Shown: positions 8,454-17,032 of the stretch, in pieces
How the letters are laid out: each line of letters opens with the position of its first letter
How positions within the stretch are numbered: position 1 is the first letter of the stretch
Source: SVFI01 sp964519385
GTDB taxonomy: Bacteria > Bacillota > Clostridia > Lachnospirales > Lachnospiraceae
Direction of reading: 5' to 3'
DNA: 50,189 bases
NCBI GenBank assembly: GCA_964519385.1
Contig: CAZFLR010000012.1
Location: 1 to 50,189 of the forward strand
Notes under the pieces: model-generated
What the model was told of the DNA's origin: nothing
The model's input: the letters and a program-made list of their open reading frames with translations, nothing else
The model's database searches: none
Made by a program: the position numbers and the translations under genes

Positions 8454-10103
8454 CTACTTTACCGTTGTAATATATTTCACTGTATTTTTCCCGTACCACA
8501 CAGTAATCTTAAATTTAACCTTTCCTGTTACGCTACTCTTCAAGACCGCAACGGTTCCTCCACCTTTATTTTTAATAAAATGCTGTTTAAACAATTGGTT
8601 GAAACTCTTCCTTGCAGAATCTGTTATTCCGCCCTTCTGTACCTCAACCTTTACCTTTGTTGCATTCGGTGCATTATAATCAACTGTGTAGAAATAACAT
8701 TCTTTTCCTTTATAAAACGTCCCCTTCTTGGTCACTTTAAACTTTGGCGCAGGAATCTGGAGAACGACTTTTATTGTCTGCTGTCTTCCTCCGGCATACT
8801 TTACAGTTACGTTAACTACACCATTTTGAGGCAGTTTTTTGTAATTCTTTGCCTTTATCGCCTTTACTGTAATTTTTCCGGTTTTTTTATTTACACTGAC
8901 AAAGCTCTTATATTTGCTTGCAACTGAAATACTTTCAAACGCTTTCGTTCCGTTTAACATGTAATCACTGCGCTTAATTGTTTGTTTTTTTCCGACAGTT
9001 ACTTTTATTGTCTTTTTAAAATATGGTACAACTATCTCCGCATCTGATAATTCTTTTCCCTGAGCATCGTACTTTCTTCCGCATCCGCTGCATTCAAAAT
9101 AAGCAATATTTCCCGCGCTGTTCTTTTTTGCGCTTTTAGCTCCGATCTTCTTTTCCGCGCATTTCACTGTCACAGTCACAGTCTTTTTAACAGAATTGTG
9201 ATTTTCATCCCCTGTATAAACAAGCACCTGCTTTGAAGGGCTGTCGCTACACTTTAATATGGTTCCCGGATTCTCCCATGACCATCCGGCAGGCAGCGTT
9301 ACCATAGACAACTTCGCAGCACAGGAGACTTCTAATTTCTGCAGCTTTTGCATTGTAACTTCATCAATTACCACATCTGCTTTCGTAATTTCTCCACAAG
9401 CTTTTGTAATGGTGTCACTTTTAAGTTTATAGTTTTTCGCAGACTCACCATACAGGCTGATTTTCGCTTCAATCCCAAGATTCTTTCCGGTCTTTGACGT
9501 TACATATTTGTAATCTGCAGACACATTCACTTTATCCGCATCTGCTTCAATAACACCTATCAGTCCCACATCAAGAGTATCTGTTTTTCTTACTTCCGTT
9601 CCACCGTCATACACTTTTGTCGTCGTCCCCTTAATCTCAGCTTCGATTTCTTTCTCGGCAATCACGACTTTTAACTCATATCCCTCTGCCAACTGATATT
9701 TTGCATTCTCAGCCAGTTCAACTTTAAGGGTATAATTTCCCGCCTCTGCCGGGTTATTTACCGATTCATCATTCGCATCAAGCCATGTATACACAAGATT
9801 TACTTCATCACTGATATCTACAGAATTAGAGCTTACCGTGCTGATAACAAAATCATCTTTCGTCGGGTTCTCCACGGCTTTTCCTGAATAGGTTGGATTT
9901 AAGTTATACTCCGAGTCTGATGACAACTCTATTTTTACCTTCTGCACAGAATTTTCCGAATTTGATACTGCTGCTTCTCCTGAAATTGTACTCGCCTCAA
10001 TTCTCCGGCTTCCTACATCTCCTACCGGGCATGGTATAGATGAAAAAACAAGTATCATAACAAATGTAAGAATGAAATTCTTTTTAAAATTTATTTTTTT
10101 CAT
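8454..10103 (-). CDS. secreted Ig-like repeat protein (YDG/MBG and Big-like modules)
   Basis: The protein has 549 residues from the ATG at 10103 (AAGGGG 8 nt upstream; a GTG three codons earlier lies closer). It has a signal peptide with a KKINFKKN basic region followed by a hydrophobic core to about residue 25. The mature part looks all-beta. A module at about 40-150 has the YSGKAV and AGNYTLKVEL pattern of MBG-like domains. A YDG-like module (VYDGGTEV) lies at about 160-235, a CSGCGRKYD segment near 340, and a Big-like domain near 365-450. There is no LPXTG motif or C-terminal anchor, so it is probably released or held non-covalently. It is the only gene in the operon without kinase, FHA or phosphatase features, and may be a ligand, an adhesin or the exported output. 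Confidence 0.75.
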   Translation of the reverse strand: MKKINFKKNFILTFVMILVFSSIPCPVGDVGSRRIEASTISGEAAVSNSENSVQKVKIELSSDSEYNLNPTYSGKAVENPTKDDFVISTVSSNSVDISDEVNLVYTWLDANDESVNNPAEAGNYTLKVELAENAKYQLAEGYELKVVIAEKEIEAEIKGTTTKVYDGGTEVRKTDTLDVGLIGVIEADADKVNVSADYKYVTSKTGKNLGIEAKISLYGESAKNYKLKSDTITKACGEITKADVVIDEVTMQKLQKLEVSCAAKLSMVTLPAGWSWENPGTILKCSDSPSKQVLVYTGDENHNSVKKTVTVTVKCAEKKIGAKSAKKNSAGNIAYFECSGCGRKYDAQGKELSDAEIVVPYFKKTIKVTVGKKQTIKRSDYMLNGTKAFESISVASKYKSFVSVNKKTGKITVKAIKAKNYKKLPQNGVVNVTVKYAGGRQQTIKVVLQIPAPKFKVTKKGTFYKGKECYFYTVDYNAPNATKVKVEVQKGGITDSARKSFNQLFKQHFIKNKGGGTVAVLKSSVTGKVKFKITVWYGKNTVKYITTVK

Positions 10104-10121
10104 AGTAAACACCCCTTTTAT

Positions 10122-12506
10122 TTATTCTGATTGCGCTTCATTCGTATAGCTCACACAATAGTTTTGCAGTTCTTGTCTGTCCGTTACATCTTCATCCAAT
10201 TCACGGATAAATTCATTCATATTTCCGCTGAGGCTTCCTGTCAGCTCACAAGGATATTGCTCCTCGTATAAGCTCGTAAAACCACTCATATTCCTTTTAA
10301 TCTTCACAAACTCTTTTAATTGCTCAATACGAATCGGAAATACTGTTTGTCCGTTATATGTATTTTTCTTATCCTGTCCCGTTGCCTGAAGCATTACATA
10401 AAGCAATCTTTTACACGCAATTTCCTGCGCATTGCTCGATTCTTTTGTGATACCATAACGTTCCCGGTATTCAACAAGCATTTTCCCGTCATCTGTTACA
10501 ACATATGTCTGATACCCTTCCATCCGGTTGGTAACATCAGTTGAATTTTTGCTTTCTAATGCTGTTTCCATTTCATGTCTATACGCTGCTCCGGCAACGA
10601 TATTATTTCCGTAAATCTCTGTATCAATCAACTCATCTTTCAGGTCTCGGCAAACCATATATTCTTTTTGCTTCGCCACCGCATTAAACGCCTGTATTTT
10701 TTGTAATGTGTTGATATTCGGCACAAAAGACTCATCCTTTTCAAAAAATCTGTCCCACTCTTTCATGTCATCCAGCGATATCATATATGCTATTGCATCT
10801 TCATCTACCGTGGCCCACTTTGAGGATAATTTCTTTTGACCGTCATGCAGTTCTTCATAACTTCGGACTTCATCCGATATCAATTTACTCAGCTCCACAG
10901 TCAGTATTTCCTCTTCATTAAGTACATCCTGTTCAAGCACTGAAGACTTATTTTCAAGTCCCATATCCTTGTCATAACTGATAGTATTAACATAAAGTAG
11001 TAATGTATCTAATCCTGTAGGCATTTCCTTATAAGTCGGAAAACAAGTCAGATACTCTGTCATATATGCATAATCTTCCAAATTGAGTTCGCTGTATATT
11101 CCTTCCAGAGAAACAAGGTCTTTTTTCTCAGTGTCTGCCACATTATCAGTAATATACATATTCGGTCGTTCGTCTTCTGTCGCACTTTCCAGTTCTTCCT
11201 GCATATTTTCGTGAACAGATACATCTACAGTTACTTTTTCATTTTCACTCCAAAACTTTTTCCATTTTTCCGGATTTTTCTGCATATCTGCAGACAAGCT
11301 TCCCTGCCTGAACCCTTCTTCCGTCAACTCATCCAAAATCGCCTTTTGGTCTTCGTTTTCAACCCACACATGTATGGTTGTCTCTTTTCGGATTGTAGAA
11401 TCAAATATTTCGCTTTCCGGTTTTAATACCGTGGTATATAACCCAAAAGCGATTGCCACTGCCAACACCATGGCAACAGTTCCTCCGATAATCCAATTCC
11501 TTTTTTGTCGCCTTCTCCGGATTTTTACTTTTGGATATTCTGCTGCTCTTTTATTTCTTAATGCATCCTCAAATTGTTGAATTCCCTGATATCTGAGCTC
11601 CGGCTTGACAGCCATTGCTTCCATAACCGCTCTGTCAATATTGGAATTAATCTTTATTCCGAGTTCCAGTGGTGATTTCAACAAATCTTTGTATTCACGT
11701 TCAGTCGATTCAATCGGCTTATTTCCGGTCAACATATGATACATAATCGCACCGGTAGAATATACATCCGTAAAAAATCCCTGTTTGCTATTAGTCCGAT
11801 ATTGTTCCGGAGCCGAATATCCCATTTTGATAATTTCTTCTCCTTCGCAGCCTTCTGTAGAAGTGCTTAATATAGCCGCTCCAAAGTCAAATATCTTAAT
11901 AGAATTTTCATCTGTAATAAAAATATTATCCGGACTGATATCTCTGTGAATGATTCCTTTGCTGTGAATCTTCTTAACCGCTTCAATAATTCTTAATGTC
12001 ATGCTGATTGCAACGTCCGGATGCATCCGTCCCTGTCTCTTTAGATAATCCTCCAACAGAACGCCGTCAATATATTCCATGATTATATATGCAGTTCCAT
12101 TTTCCTCAAAAAAATCGAAAACATTAACAATATCGTTTGCCTTTCCAAATTGGGCAATACTGCGCGCTTCCATCAAAAATCGCTTTAATTGAGCATTATA
12201 CTGTTTCTGCTTTTCTCCGGACAACAATCCTACCCGACATTCTCCGGGTGCACGGTTAACCAGACCGACAGGATAAAATTCTTTTACTGCAACAATTACC
12301 CCCAAGGTCATATCAAAACATTTATATGTAATTCCAAAACCACCACTTCCGATTACCGTTCCGACAATAAAATGATTTCCTAATACAGTTCCCGGTACCA
12401 AATGATGCGGCTGTTTTTGTGCAGTTCCTTCAACATATCCGCAAAAAGGACACACCTCATATTGTCCTTTCACGTTAAAACAATTCATGCAAAGTTCACT
12501 TGCCAT
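10122..12506 (-). CDS. receptor Ser/Thr kinase with solute-binding-protein-like ectodomain
   Basis: This protein has 794 residues: ribbon (CMNC 6-9, CPFC 19-22), kinase domain at about 46-318 with GSGGFG, Lys75 in VAVKEFYP, HRDISPDN at 187-194, DFGAA at 207-211 and APEQY, then a basic stretch (RRRRQKR) and a membrane segment at about 338-360. About 430 residues lie outside. This ectodomain begins with TTIHVWVENEDQ and later has PNMYITDN and a GLDTLLLYVNT segment. That order resembles family 1 extracellular solute-binding proteins of ABC sugar importers (strand VWV, a DVV-type strand, then a YYN-type segment). All catalytic residues are present. AAGGAG lies 6 nt before ATG 12506. The inference is a kinase gated by a small-molecule ligand. 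Confidence 0.85.
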   Translation of the reverse strand: MASELCMNCFNVKGQYEVCPFCGYVEGTAQKQPHHLVPGTVLGNHFIVGTVIGSGGFGITYKCFDMTLGVIVAVKEFYPVGLVNRAPGECRVGLLSGEKQKQYNAQLKRFLMEARSIAQFGKANDIVNVFDFFEENGTAYIIMEYIDGVLLEDYLKRQGRMHPDVAISMTLRIIEAVKKIHSKGIIHRDISPDNIFITDENSIKIFDFGAAILSTSTEGCEGEEIIKMGYSAPEQYRTNSKQGFFTDVYSTGAIMYHMLTGNKPIESTEREYKDLLKSPLELGIKINSNIDRAVMEAMAVKPELRYQGIQQFEDALRNKRAAEYPKVKIRRRRQKRNWIIGGTVAMVLAVAIAFGLYTTVLKPESEIFDSTIRKETTIHVWVENEDQKAILDELTEEGFRQGSLSADMQKNPEKWKKFWSENEKVTVDVSVHENMQEELESATEDERPNMYITDNVADTEKKDLVSLEGIYSELNLEDYAYMTEYLTCFPTYKEMPTGLDTLLLYVNTISYDKDMGLENKSSVLEQDVLNEEEILTVELSKLISDEVRSYEELHDGQKKLSSKWATVDEDAIAYMISLDDMKEWDRFFEKDESFVPNINTLQKIQAFNAVAKQKEYMVCRDLKDELIDTEIYGNNIVAGAAYRHEMETALESKNSTDVTNRMEGYQTYVVTDDGKMLVEYRERYGITKESSNAQEIACKRLLYVMLQATGQDKKNTYNGQTVFPIRIEQLKEFVKIKRNMSGFTSLYEEQYPCELTGSLSGNMNEFIRELDEDVTDRQELQNYCVSYTNEAQSE

Positions 12507-12518
12507 GTCTAACTCCTT

Positions 12519-13445
12519 CTACTCCAATCTGAATACATTCGTTTCATCCCCTAATGCAATGATTGTTCCCGGAACCACAACAACTTCCAGGTGCTTCGGC
12601 AAACAATCCTCCGAGCCATTTGTAAAAGAACCATTGGTTGAGTTATCCCAAAACAGAAACTCTTCATTTTGGGCATCCCATTTAATTGCGCAATGATTTC
12701 GGCTGACTTTTGATTGCTTATCATCAAAAATCACATCATTATCTATATTTCTTCCAAAGCGTATTTTTTCTCCGTCCGCAATCGGAATTTCCGCCCCTGC
12801 ATAGATACCTTTTAATCCGACAACAACACCTCTTGGATTTCCCGGAATATATTCCGGTATCTGCACATTCTCCTGCTTTGTCTCCGGCTTATTACCTGCT
12901 TCATTCACAATGATGTTGTATCTCGATTCAATTTGTTCTTCTTTTATCTCCTGCACTTGTGGTATACCTTTCAACTGCATACATTTATCACCTGTTTTTT
13001 GTAATACACAGAACACGGAGATAATCGCCCCTATAGAAGAACATATGATATTCAGCCATCCTGTCGATGTCACACTATATGATTCATCCGGCAAATACGA
13101 CGGAAGCGTAACCGCTAATCCGATATATAATCCCAAAATAATAAAGGATATAACAGAACTTATCTTCTGCTTATCATCTCCCAAAATTCCCCAAATACCG
13201 GCAAGAATCGACAACAGTACCGGCAAAATTAACAGACATATACACCAAATCATTCGACTTGGTGTGTACGCTGTTAAAAATGGTTCTTCGACAGTCCTTA
13301 TATTTAAGACATATTGAAGCTGCGACCATCGTTTCGTCGGATAATGTGTCCAAACACGTTGTGTCAGAGGCAGAAAAAATATTATTAGATTCAGTAACAT
13401 GAATACTCCGCCTATCACACGGAGATTTTTCCCTAAACGATTCAT
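12519..13445 (-). CDS. membrane protein with C-terminal FHA domain
   Basis: This 308-residue protein has four hydrophobic segments at about residues 9-27, 68-90, 95-116 and 128-148. A polar linker follows, then an FHA domain at about 212-305. The FHA core is canonical: FGRN, VSRNHC and STNGSFTNG keep the Arg, Ser and Asn that contact phospho-threonine. It should therefore be a membrane-anchored reader of kinase phosphorylation. The ATG at 13445 follows AGGAAGGA by 6 nt. The receptor kinase gene starts 12 nt downstream, suggesting co-translation and perhaps a physical pair. The N-terminal membrane part matches no family I can name. Confidence 0.85.
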   Translation of the reverse strand: MNRLGKNLRVIGGVFMLLNLIIFFLPLTQRVWTHYPTKRWSQLQYVLNIRTVEEPFLTAYTPSRMIWCICLLILPVLLSILAGIWGILGDDKQKISSVISFIILGLYIGLAVTLPSYLPDESYSVTSTGWLNIICSSIGAIISVFCVLQKTGDKCMQLKGIPQVQEIKEEQIESRYNIIVNEAGNKPETKQENVQIPEYIPGNPRGVVVGLKGIYAGAEIPIADGEKIRFGRNIDNDVIFDDKQSKVSRNHCAIKWDAQNEEFLFWDNSTNGSFTNGSEDCLPKHLEVVVVPGTIIALGDETNVFRLE

Positions 13446-13481
13446 ATGCAGTCCTTCCTATACATCTTTAGTTTTTTCAAG

Positions 13482-14270
13482 TTATAATTCGTTATTGCTT
13501 CTCTTTTCCTCAATCAGAGTGGTCCAGTTAAACTCTTTGTTACACAGTGGTATAAACAAAAGATTAACACTTCCAACATTAATAACATCATATGCTTCTA
13601 ATCTTGTCGGTTCCAATACAACCGCCTCATTTTTATATACAAGTGTACTTGCCTCACCCGGCTGAATAATATACAGGTGTTCCTTTGGTTCATAAACAAG
13701 AATTGCATGTTTTTCTCTCGAAACCGACGTATCCTTTGTTAAGGCAATATCCATTTTTTCACTTCTGCCAATATAATTCTTTCCGGCTTTCAGTCTGAAA
13801 TCTGTGCCGAAATGATTTCCTCCCAGTGCTATCAGCCATCCGACGCACGGGTTACCAACCTTGTTCACAGGCTTTTCTGTTGTATTTTTAACCTTTTCCG
13901 TCGATGGTGTCGAAAAAATATTCACATCATAAATACCGATTGTTTCATCTGTTTCACTGTCTTGAGCAATTTCCGGATTTAACCGTTCCGTAGGTGTATC
14001 CCCTGCACCTTCATAATCAACCGTAAGTGAATTTGCAGGCATGTTTGCCACCGGGAAAGCCGATGGTGTTGGTGGCATTTGTGGTGTGACTGATATAACA
14101 TCATAATTTCCTCTTGGCATCTCATCGTCGTTGGGATAGTTTGGTACTGTTAAATCTTCTGCAAACGCTGCTGTCAAAGCAGTATTTACTCCTGCGCTTT
14201 CGCAATGTGGACAGGACATATACTTGTCCGCATCATAAAAATGTCCTTTCTGGCATCTTGATAAATTCAT
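13482..14270 (-). CDS. soluble FHA-domain protein with CxxGHxYD zinc-binding N-terminus
   Basis: The protein has 262 residues. Residues 6-24 form a metal-site pattern, CQKGHFYD then CPHC, seen also at the start of the FHA protein at 17011-17646. A low-complexity Pro/Thr-rich linker of about 110 residues follows, rich in possible phosphorylation sites (for example TPTERL and DETIG). The FHA domain is at about 160-250 with IGRSEKMD and SREKH, which has one residue more than the usual SxxH spacing. The NG pair is missing (YKNEAVV in its place). No membrane segment is visible. AAAGGAG lies 7 nt before ATG 14270. It is probably a cytoplasmic adaptor; the Thr-rich linker may be phosphorylated by the operon's kinases. 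Confidence 0.85.
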   Translation of the reverse strand: MNLSRCQKGHFYDADKYMSCPHCESAGVNTALTAAFAEDLTVPNYPNDDEMPRGNYDVISVTPQMPPTPSAFPVANMPANSLTVDYEGAGDTPTERLNPEIAQDSETDETIGIYDVNIFSTPSTEKVKNTTEKPVNKVGNPCVGWLIALGGNHFGTDFRLKAGKNYIGRSEKMDIALTKDTSVSREKHAILVYEPKEHLYIIQPGEASTLVYKNEAVVLEPTRLEAYDVINVGSVNLLFIPLCNKEFNWTTLIEEKRSNNEL

Positions 14271-14295
14271 AAAAAATCTCCTTTCATTTGTAAGT

Positions 14296-15177
14296 TTATC
14301 TTATTTTTTTAATATCTTTATTGTGATAATGTATCAATGCAACCGTCGTATTATCCTGTGAATGAGCATTGGTATGCGTTGCTGCCTCCACTAAAGCCTC
14401 TGCTTTCTGATCCGGTCTTACTGCATCTGCTGTAAGAATCTGCTTGATTCGCTCATCCGACAACGTCTTGGTGATTCCATCACTACAAAGCATCACTACA
14501 TCACCAAACTGCAATTCAAATGGTATCGTGTTAATATCCATCAGACTAACATTTCCCATCCCTAAAAAGCTGATTAATGCTTCTTTTTGCTTCTGTCGAT
14601 ATGCTTCTTCATAAGTCATTTCTCCGGCTGCTACTTTTTCCTGTAATTTAAGCCAATAATTATGGTCTCTTGTCACCTGCTGAATTTGATTTCCCCGCAA
14701 AATGTAAATTCTGCTGTCTCCGACTGAGGCCCAATACAATTCATCATCCTCCACAATACATGCAACCATTGTGGTTCCCGAGCCTTTCCCTCCCTCTTTC
14801 GGGAAATTGGCTATCGTCTTATCAATTATCACTATTCCCTGTTGAAAAAATGCCGGAATATTCACTTCAGATACTTTCTCAATATTCTGAAACCCTTGAA
14901 CCATCATCTGTATAGCTGTCTGGCTCGCTTTTCCACCATCAGCCATACCTCCCATACCATCACACACAATCGCCATTACTCTTGTCTTTTTATTGGCGGC
15001 AAGAAGTCTGCTCGGCGTAACATAGACTGCATCCTGTTGATACTTTCTGTTTCCTGTAGCTGTACGCACAAGTGTCTCCAGTTCAGGAACTCTCCGTTCC
15101 ATCGGCGGCATGGACGGCATTGATGCCGGCTGGTACTGAGCTTCAACCACTTTTGTCTTTTTCTTGTTCCAAAACAC
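14296..15177 (-). CDS. PP2C-family Ser/Thr phosphatase
   Basis: This 293-residue protein carries the PP2C metal-binding signature: QQD with Asp49, CDGMGG with Asp73, SVGDSRIY, LCSDGI and QDNTT. These ligands place two Mg/Mn ions for hydrolysis of phospho-Ser/Thr. About 35 N-terminal residues rich in Met, Pro and Lys precede the domain. No membrane segment is present, so it is cytoplasmic. The start is GTG at 15177, with AGGAGG 10 nt upstream; the first ATG lies 19 codons further in with no better site. It is the second of two PP2C genes in the operon and is expected to reverse the action of the five kinases. Confidence 0.92.
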   Translation of the reverse strand: MFWNKKKTKVVEAQYQPASMPSMPPMERRVPELETLVRTATGNRKYQQDAVYVTPSRLLAANKKTRVMAIVCDGMGGMADGGKASQTAIQMMVQGFQNIEKVSEVNIPAFFQQGIVIIDKTIANFPKEGGKGSGTTMVACIVEDDELYWASVGDSRIYILRGNQIQQVTRDHNYWLKLQEKVAAGEMTYEEAYRQKQKEALISFLGMGNVSLMDINTIPFELQFGDVVMLCSDGITKTLSDERIKQILTADAVRPDQKAEALVEAATHTNAHSQDNTTVALIHYHNKDIKKIR

Positions 15178-15196
15178 TTTTTAATTTCCTCCTCGT

Positions 15197-17032
15197 TTAC
15201 TCCTCAGCGGGAAATTCATCCATAAGCTCATTTTTATCAAGATGAATAACAAATGTTTCTCGACCTGCTGTAATCACATCCCCATCAAGAAGCAAGCGCT
15301 TGTTTGTAACCTTCACACCATTTACATAAGTTTTATTCGTCGAATCTAAATCCTCTATATAGCACCCCATCTTTGTCACTTCAATTACAAAATGCTGTTT
15401 GGAAAGTCTGTCATCATCAAAAAATATCTCGCAGATATCTGAACGTCCGATAAACACACTTCCTTCTACGTTGTATTCGACCTCTCTTGTTGTTCCCAAT
15501 CGGTCCGTAATTGTAAGTCTTATCAATTTAGAATCTGCTTTGTTCAATTCACTTCCGTCAACTTCAACAATTTTCACTACTTTTTTACGAAGGAATATTA
15601 AACCTATGGTTCCAAGCGCAGCGACAAGTATAATCAGTCCAATCCACCAATATTTCTGAAGAAAATCTTTTCGTGCTACCGTTCCCGGATCCAGTCCGTC
15701 ATCTACTTCAAAGCTAATCTTCACCTCTTTCATGGAATTCACATCCTGAGATTCATCACGAATGCCATCGATAATCAATTCATACGTTCCGTTCAAGAAG
15801 TTTTCTTCATTCATTGTCAACGTGACAATTGCGCTCGTACCATCCTGATTAACATTAACCTGATTAACCGTCCATGACTTATCATCCGACTCCCGTCTGA
15901 CTATGTAATGAGCAATATCACCGGCATCAGAAATATTCACTCCATTCTCATCTTCAAGCGTAAGTGATATGGTATTACGTCCTTCTTTTTCAACAATCCC
16001 CACAACAATAGGAGCAGTGTCATCCTTTTCATAGTTTGAATAGTCGAATAAAACAGTATCTACAGCCTGTCCGTTTACAACTAATTTTAATTCTGCCTCT
16101 CCATCCACCGTCCTATTATTTTCAGCCGCCATATATATGACGTAGGTTTGTTCTCGCAGCACCTGTTCAATTGTTTTAAATGCTTCTGAAACAATATCTG
16201 CATCTTCTTTATCGCTGCAATTGTAATAATATCCATTACCGTTAGAAGCGTTTAATATACTATTTTTAGTAAATTTAATCTTTTCTTCATTAGGTTTACG
16301 CGCTGTACTGTTTAATAAAATTCCATACACAGGTATTGAAGTTTTTTGAACATTCACTAACGTAGCATTTCTATCGTTATTTCTTCCCTTCAATTCATCC
16401 GAATCATCTTCTCCGTCTGTGATTAAAATAATTACCGTACGATTTTTTTCAATATCCGCCTGACCGGCCTGTTCTTCCAATACTTCACTTAAAGAACGAT
16501 ATAAAATAGTTCTTGATTCCACCCCTGGAATATACTCTATGCTTTCAATCGCTTCGCAATCTGAAGCCAGCTTATCCGTTTCTGTTGCACATGCAACTCG
16601 TCCCATTACATCCCTTTTCTCAGCCGAAATATCCGTCGTACCAACTGTGAAAATTTGCATCTCATCTGAATTTCTCAAGCTTTTTCTCATATTAGAAAGC
16701 TGAACCTTCGCTTCCTCAAATTGCTTGATATTGATGGAGCCGGAGTTATCAAATAAAACAATATATCTAATGCCTTCTCCCGATTCGTCAAAGGGAACTA
16801 TATTTCCTTCCTGTGTCAATGTGGTGCCAGATACTGTTCCGGCAGCCTTCATATTATCCGAAGTGTAAGATCCTGTCAGATATGCCTTAACATTCGGTGC
16901 TTTTCCCTTTGCCTGCTCAACCAGCAATGCTTTATTCACAATATTTTGAGCATTCGACTCAATACATGATGACGACAATGTCAAGAAAAAACTCATCAAT
17001 ATGCCCGCAATTACTCTGCATCTTCCTTCCAT
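15197..17032 (-). CDS. exported VWA-domain protein with cytoplasmic FHA domain
   Basis: The protein has 611 residues from ATG 17032, which has AAAGGAG 7 nt upstream. An in-frame TTG at 17050 overlaps that RBS and is less likely. It has an N-terminal signal sequence (about 7-28), a VWA domain from about 88 to 270 with a complete MIDAS motif DNSGS at 95-99 and TDGEDD, a beta-rich region, a membrane segment at about 461-481, and a C-terminal FHA domain at about 515-600 with IGRSD, LSKQH and DSTNKTYVNG, all canonical. The VWA part faces outside and the FHA part inside, so the protein could couple an external metal-dependent contact to phospho-threonine binding. The start overlaps the end of the upstream FHA gene by 22 nt. 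Confidence 0.88.
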   Translation of the reverse strand: MEGRCRVIAGILMSFFLTLSSSCIESNAQNIVNKALLVEQAKGKAPNVKAYLTGSYTSDNMKAAGTVSGTTLTQEGNIVPFDESGEGIRYIVLFDNSGSINIKQFEEAKVQLSNMRKSLRNSDEMQIFTVGTTDISAEKRDVMGRVACATETDKLASDCEAIESIEYIPGVESRTILYRSLSEVLEEQAGQADIEKNRTVIILITDGEDDSDELKGRNNDRNATLVNVQKTSIPVYGILLNSTARKPNEEKIKFTKNSILNASNGNGYYYNCSDKEDADIVSEAFKTIEQVLREQTYVIYMAAENNRTVDGEAELKLVVNGQAVDTVLFDYSNYEKDDTAPIVVGIVEKEGRNTISLTLEDENGVNISDAGDIAHYIVRRESDDKSWTVNQVNVNQDGTSAIVTLTMNEENFLNGTYELIIDGIRDESQDVNSMKEVKISFEVDDGLDPGTVARKDFLQKYWWIGLIILVAALGTIGLIFLRKKVVKIVEVDGSELNKADSKLIRLTITDRLGTTREVEYNVEGSVFIGRSDICEIFFDDDRLSKQHFVIEVTKMGCYIEDLDSTNKTYVNGVKVTNKRLLLDGDVITAGRETFVIHLDKNELMDEFPAEE

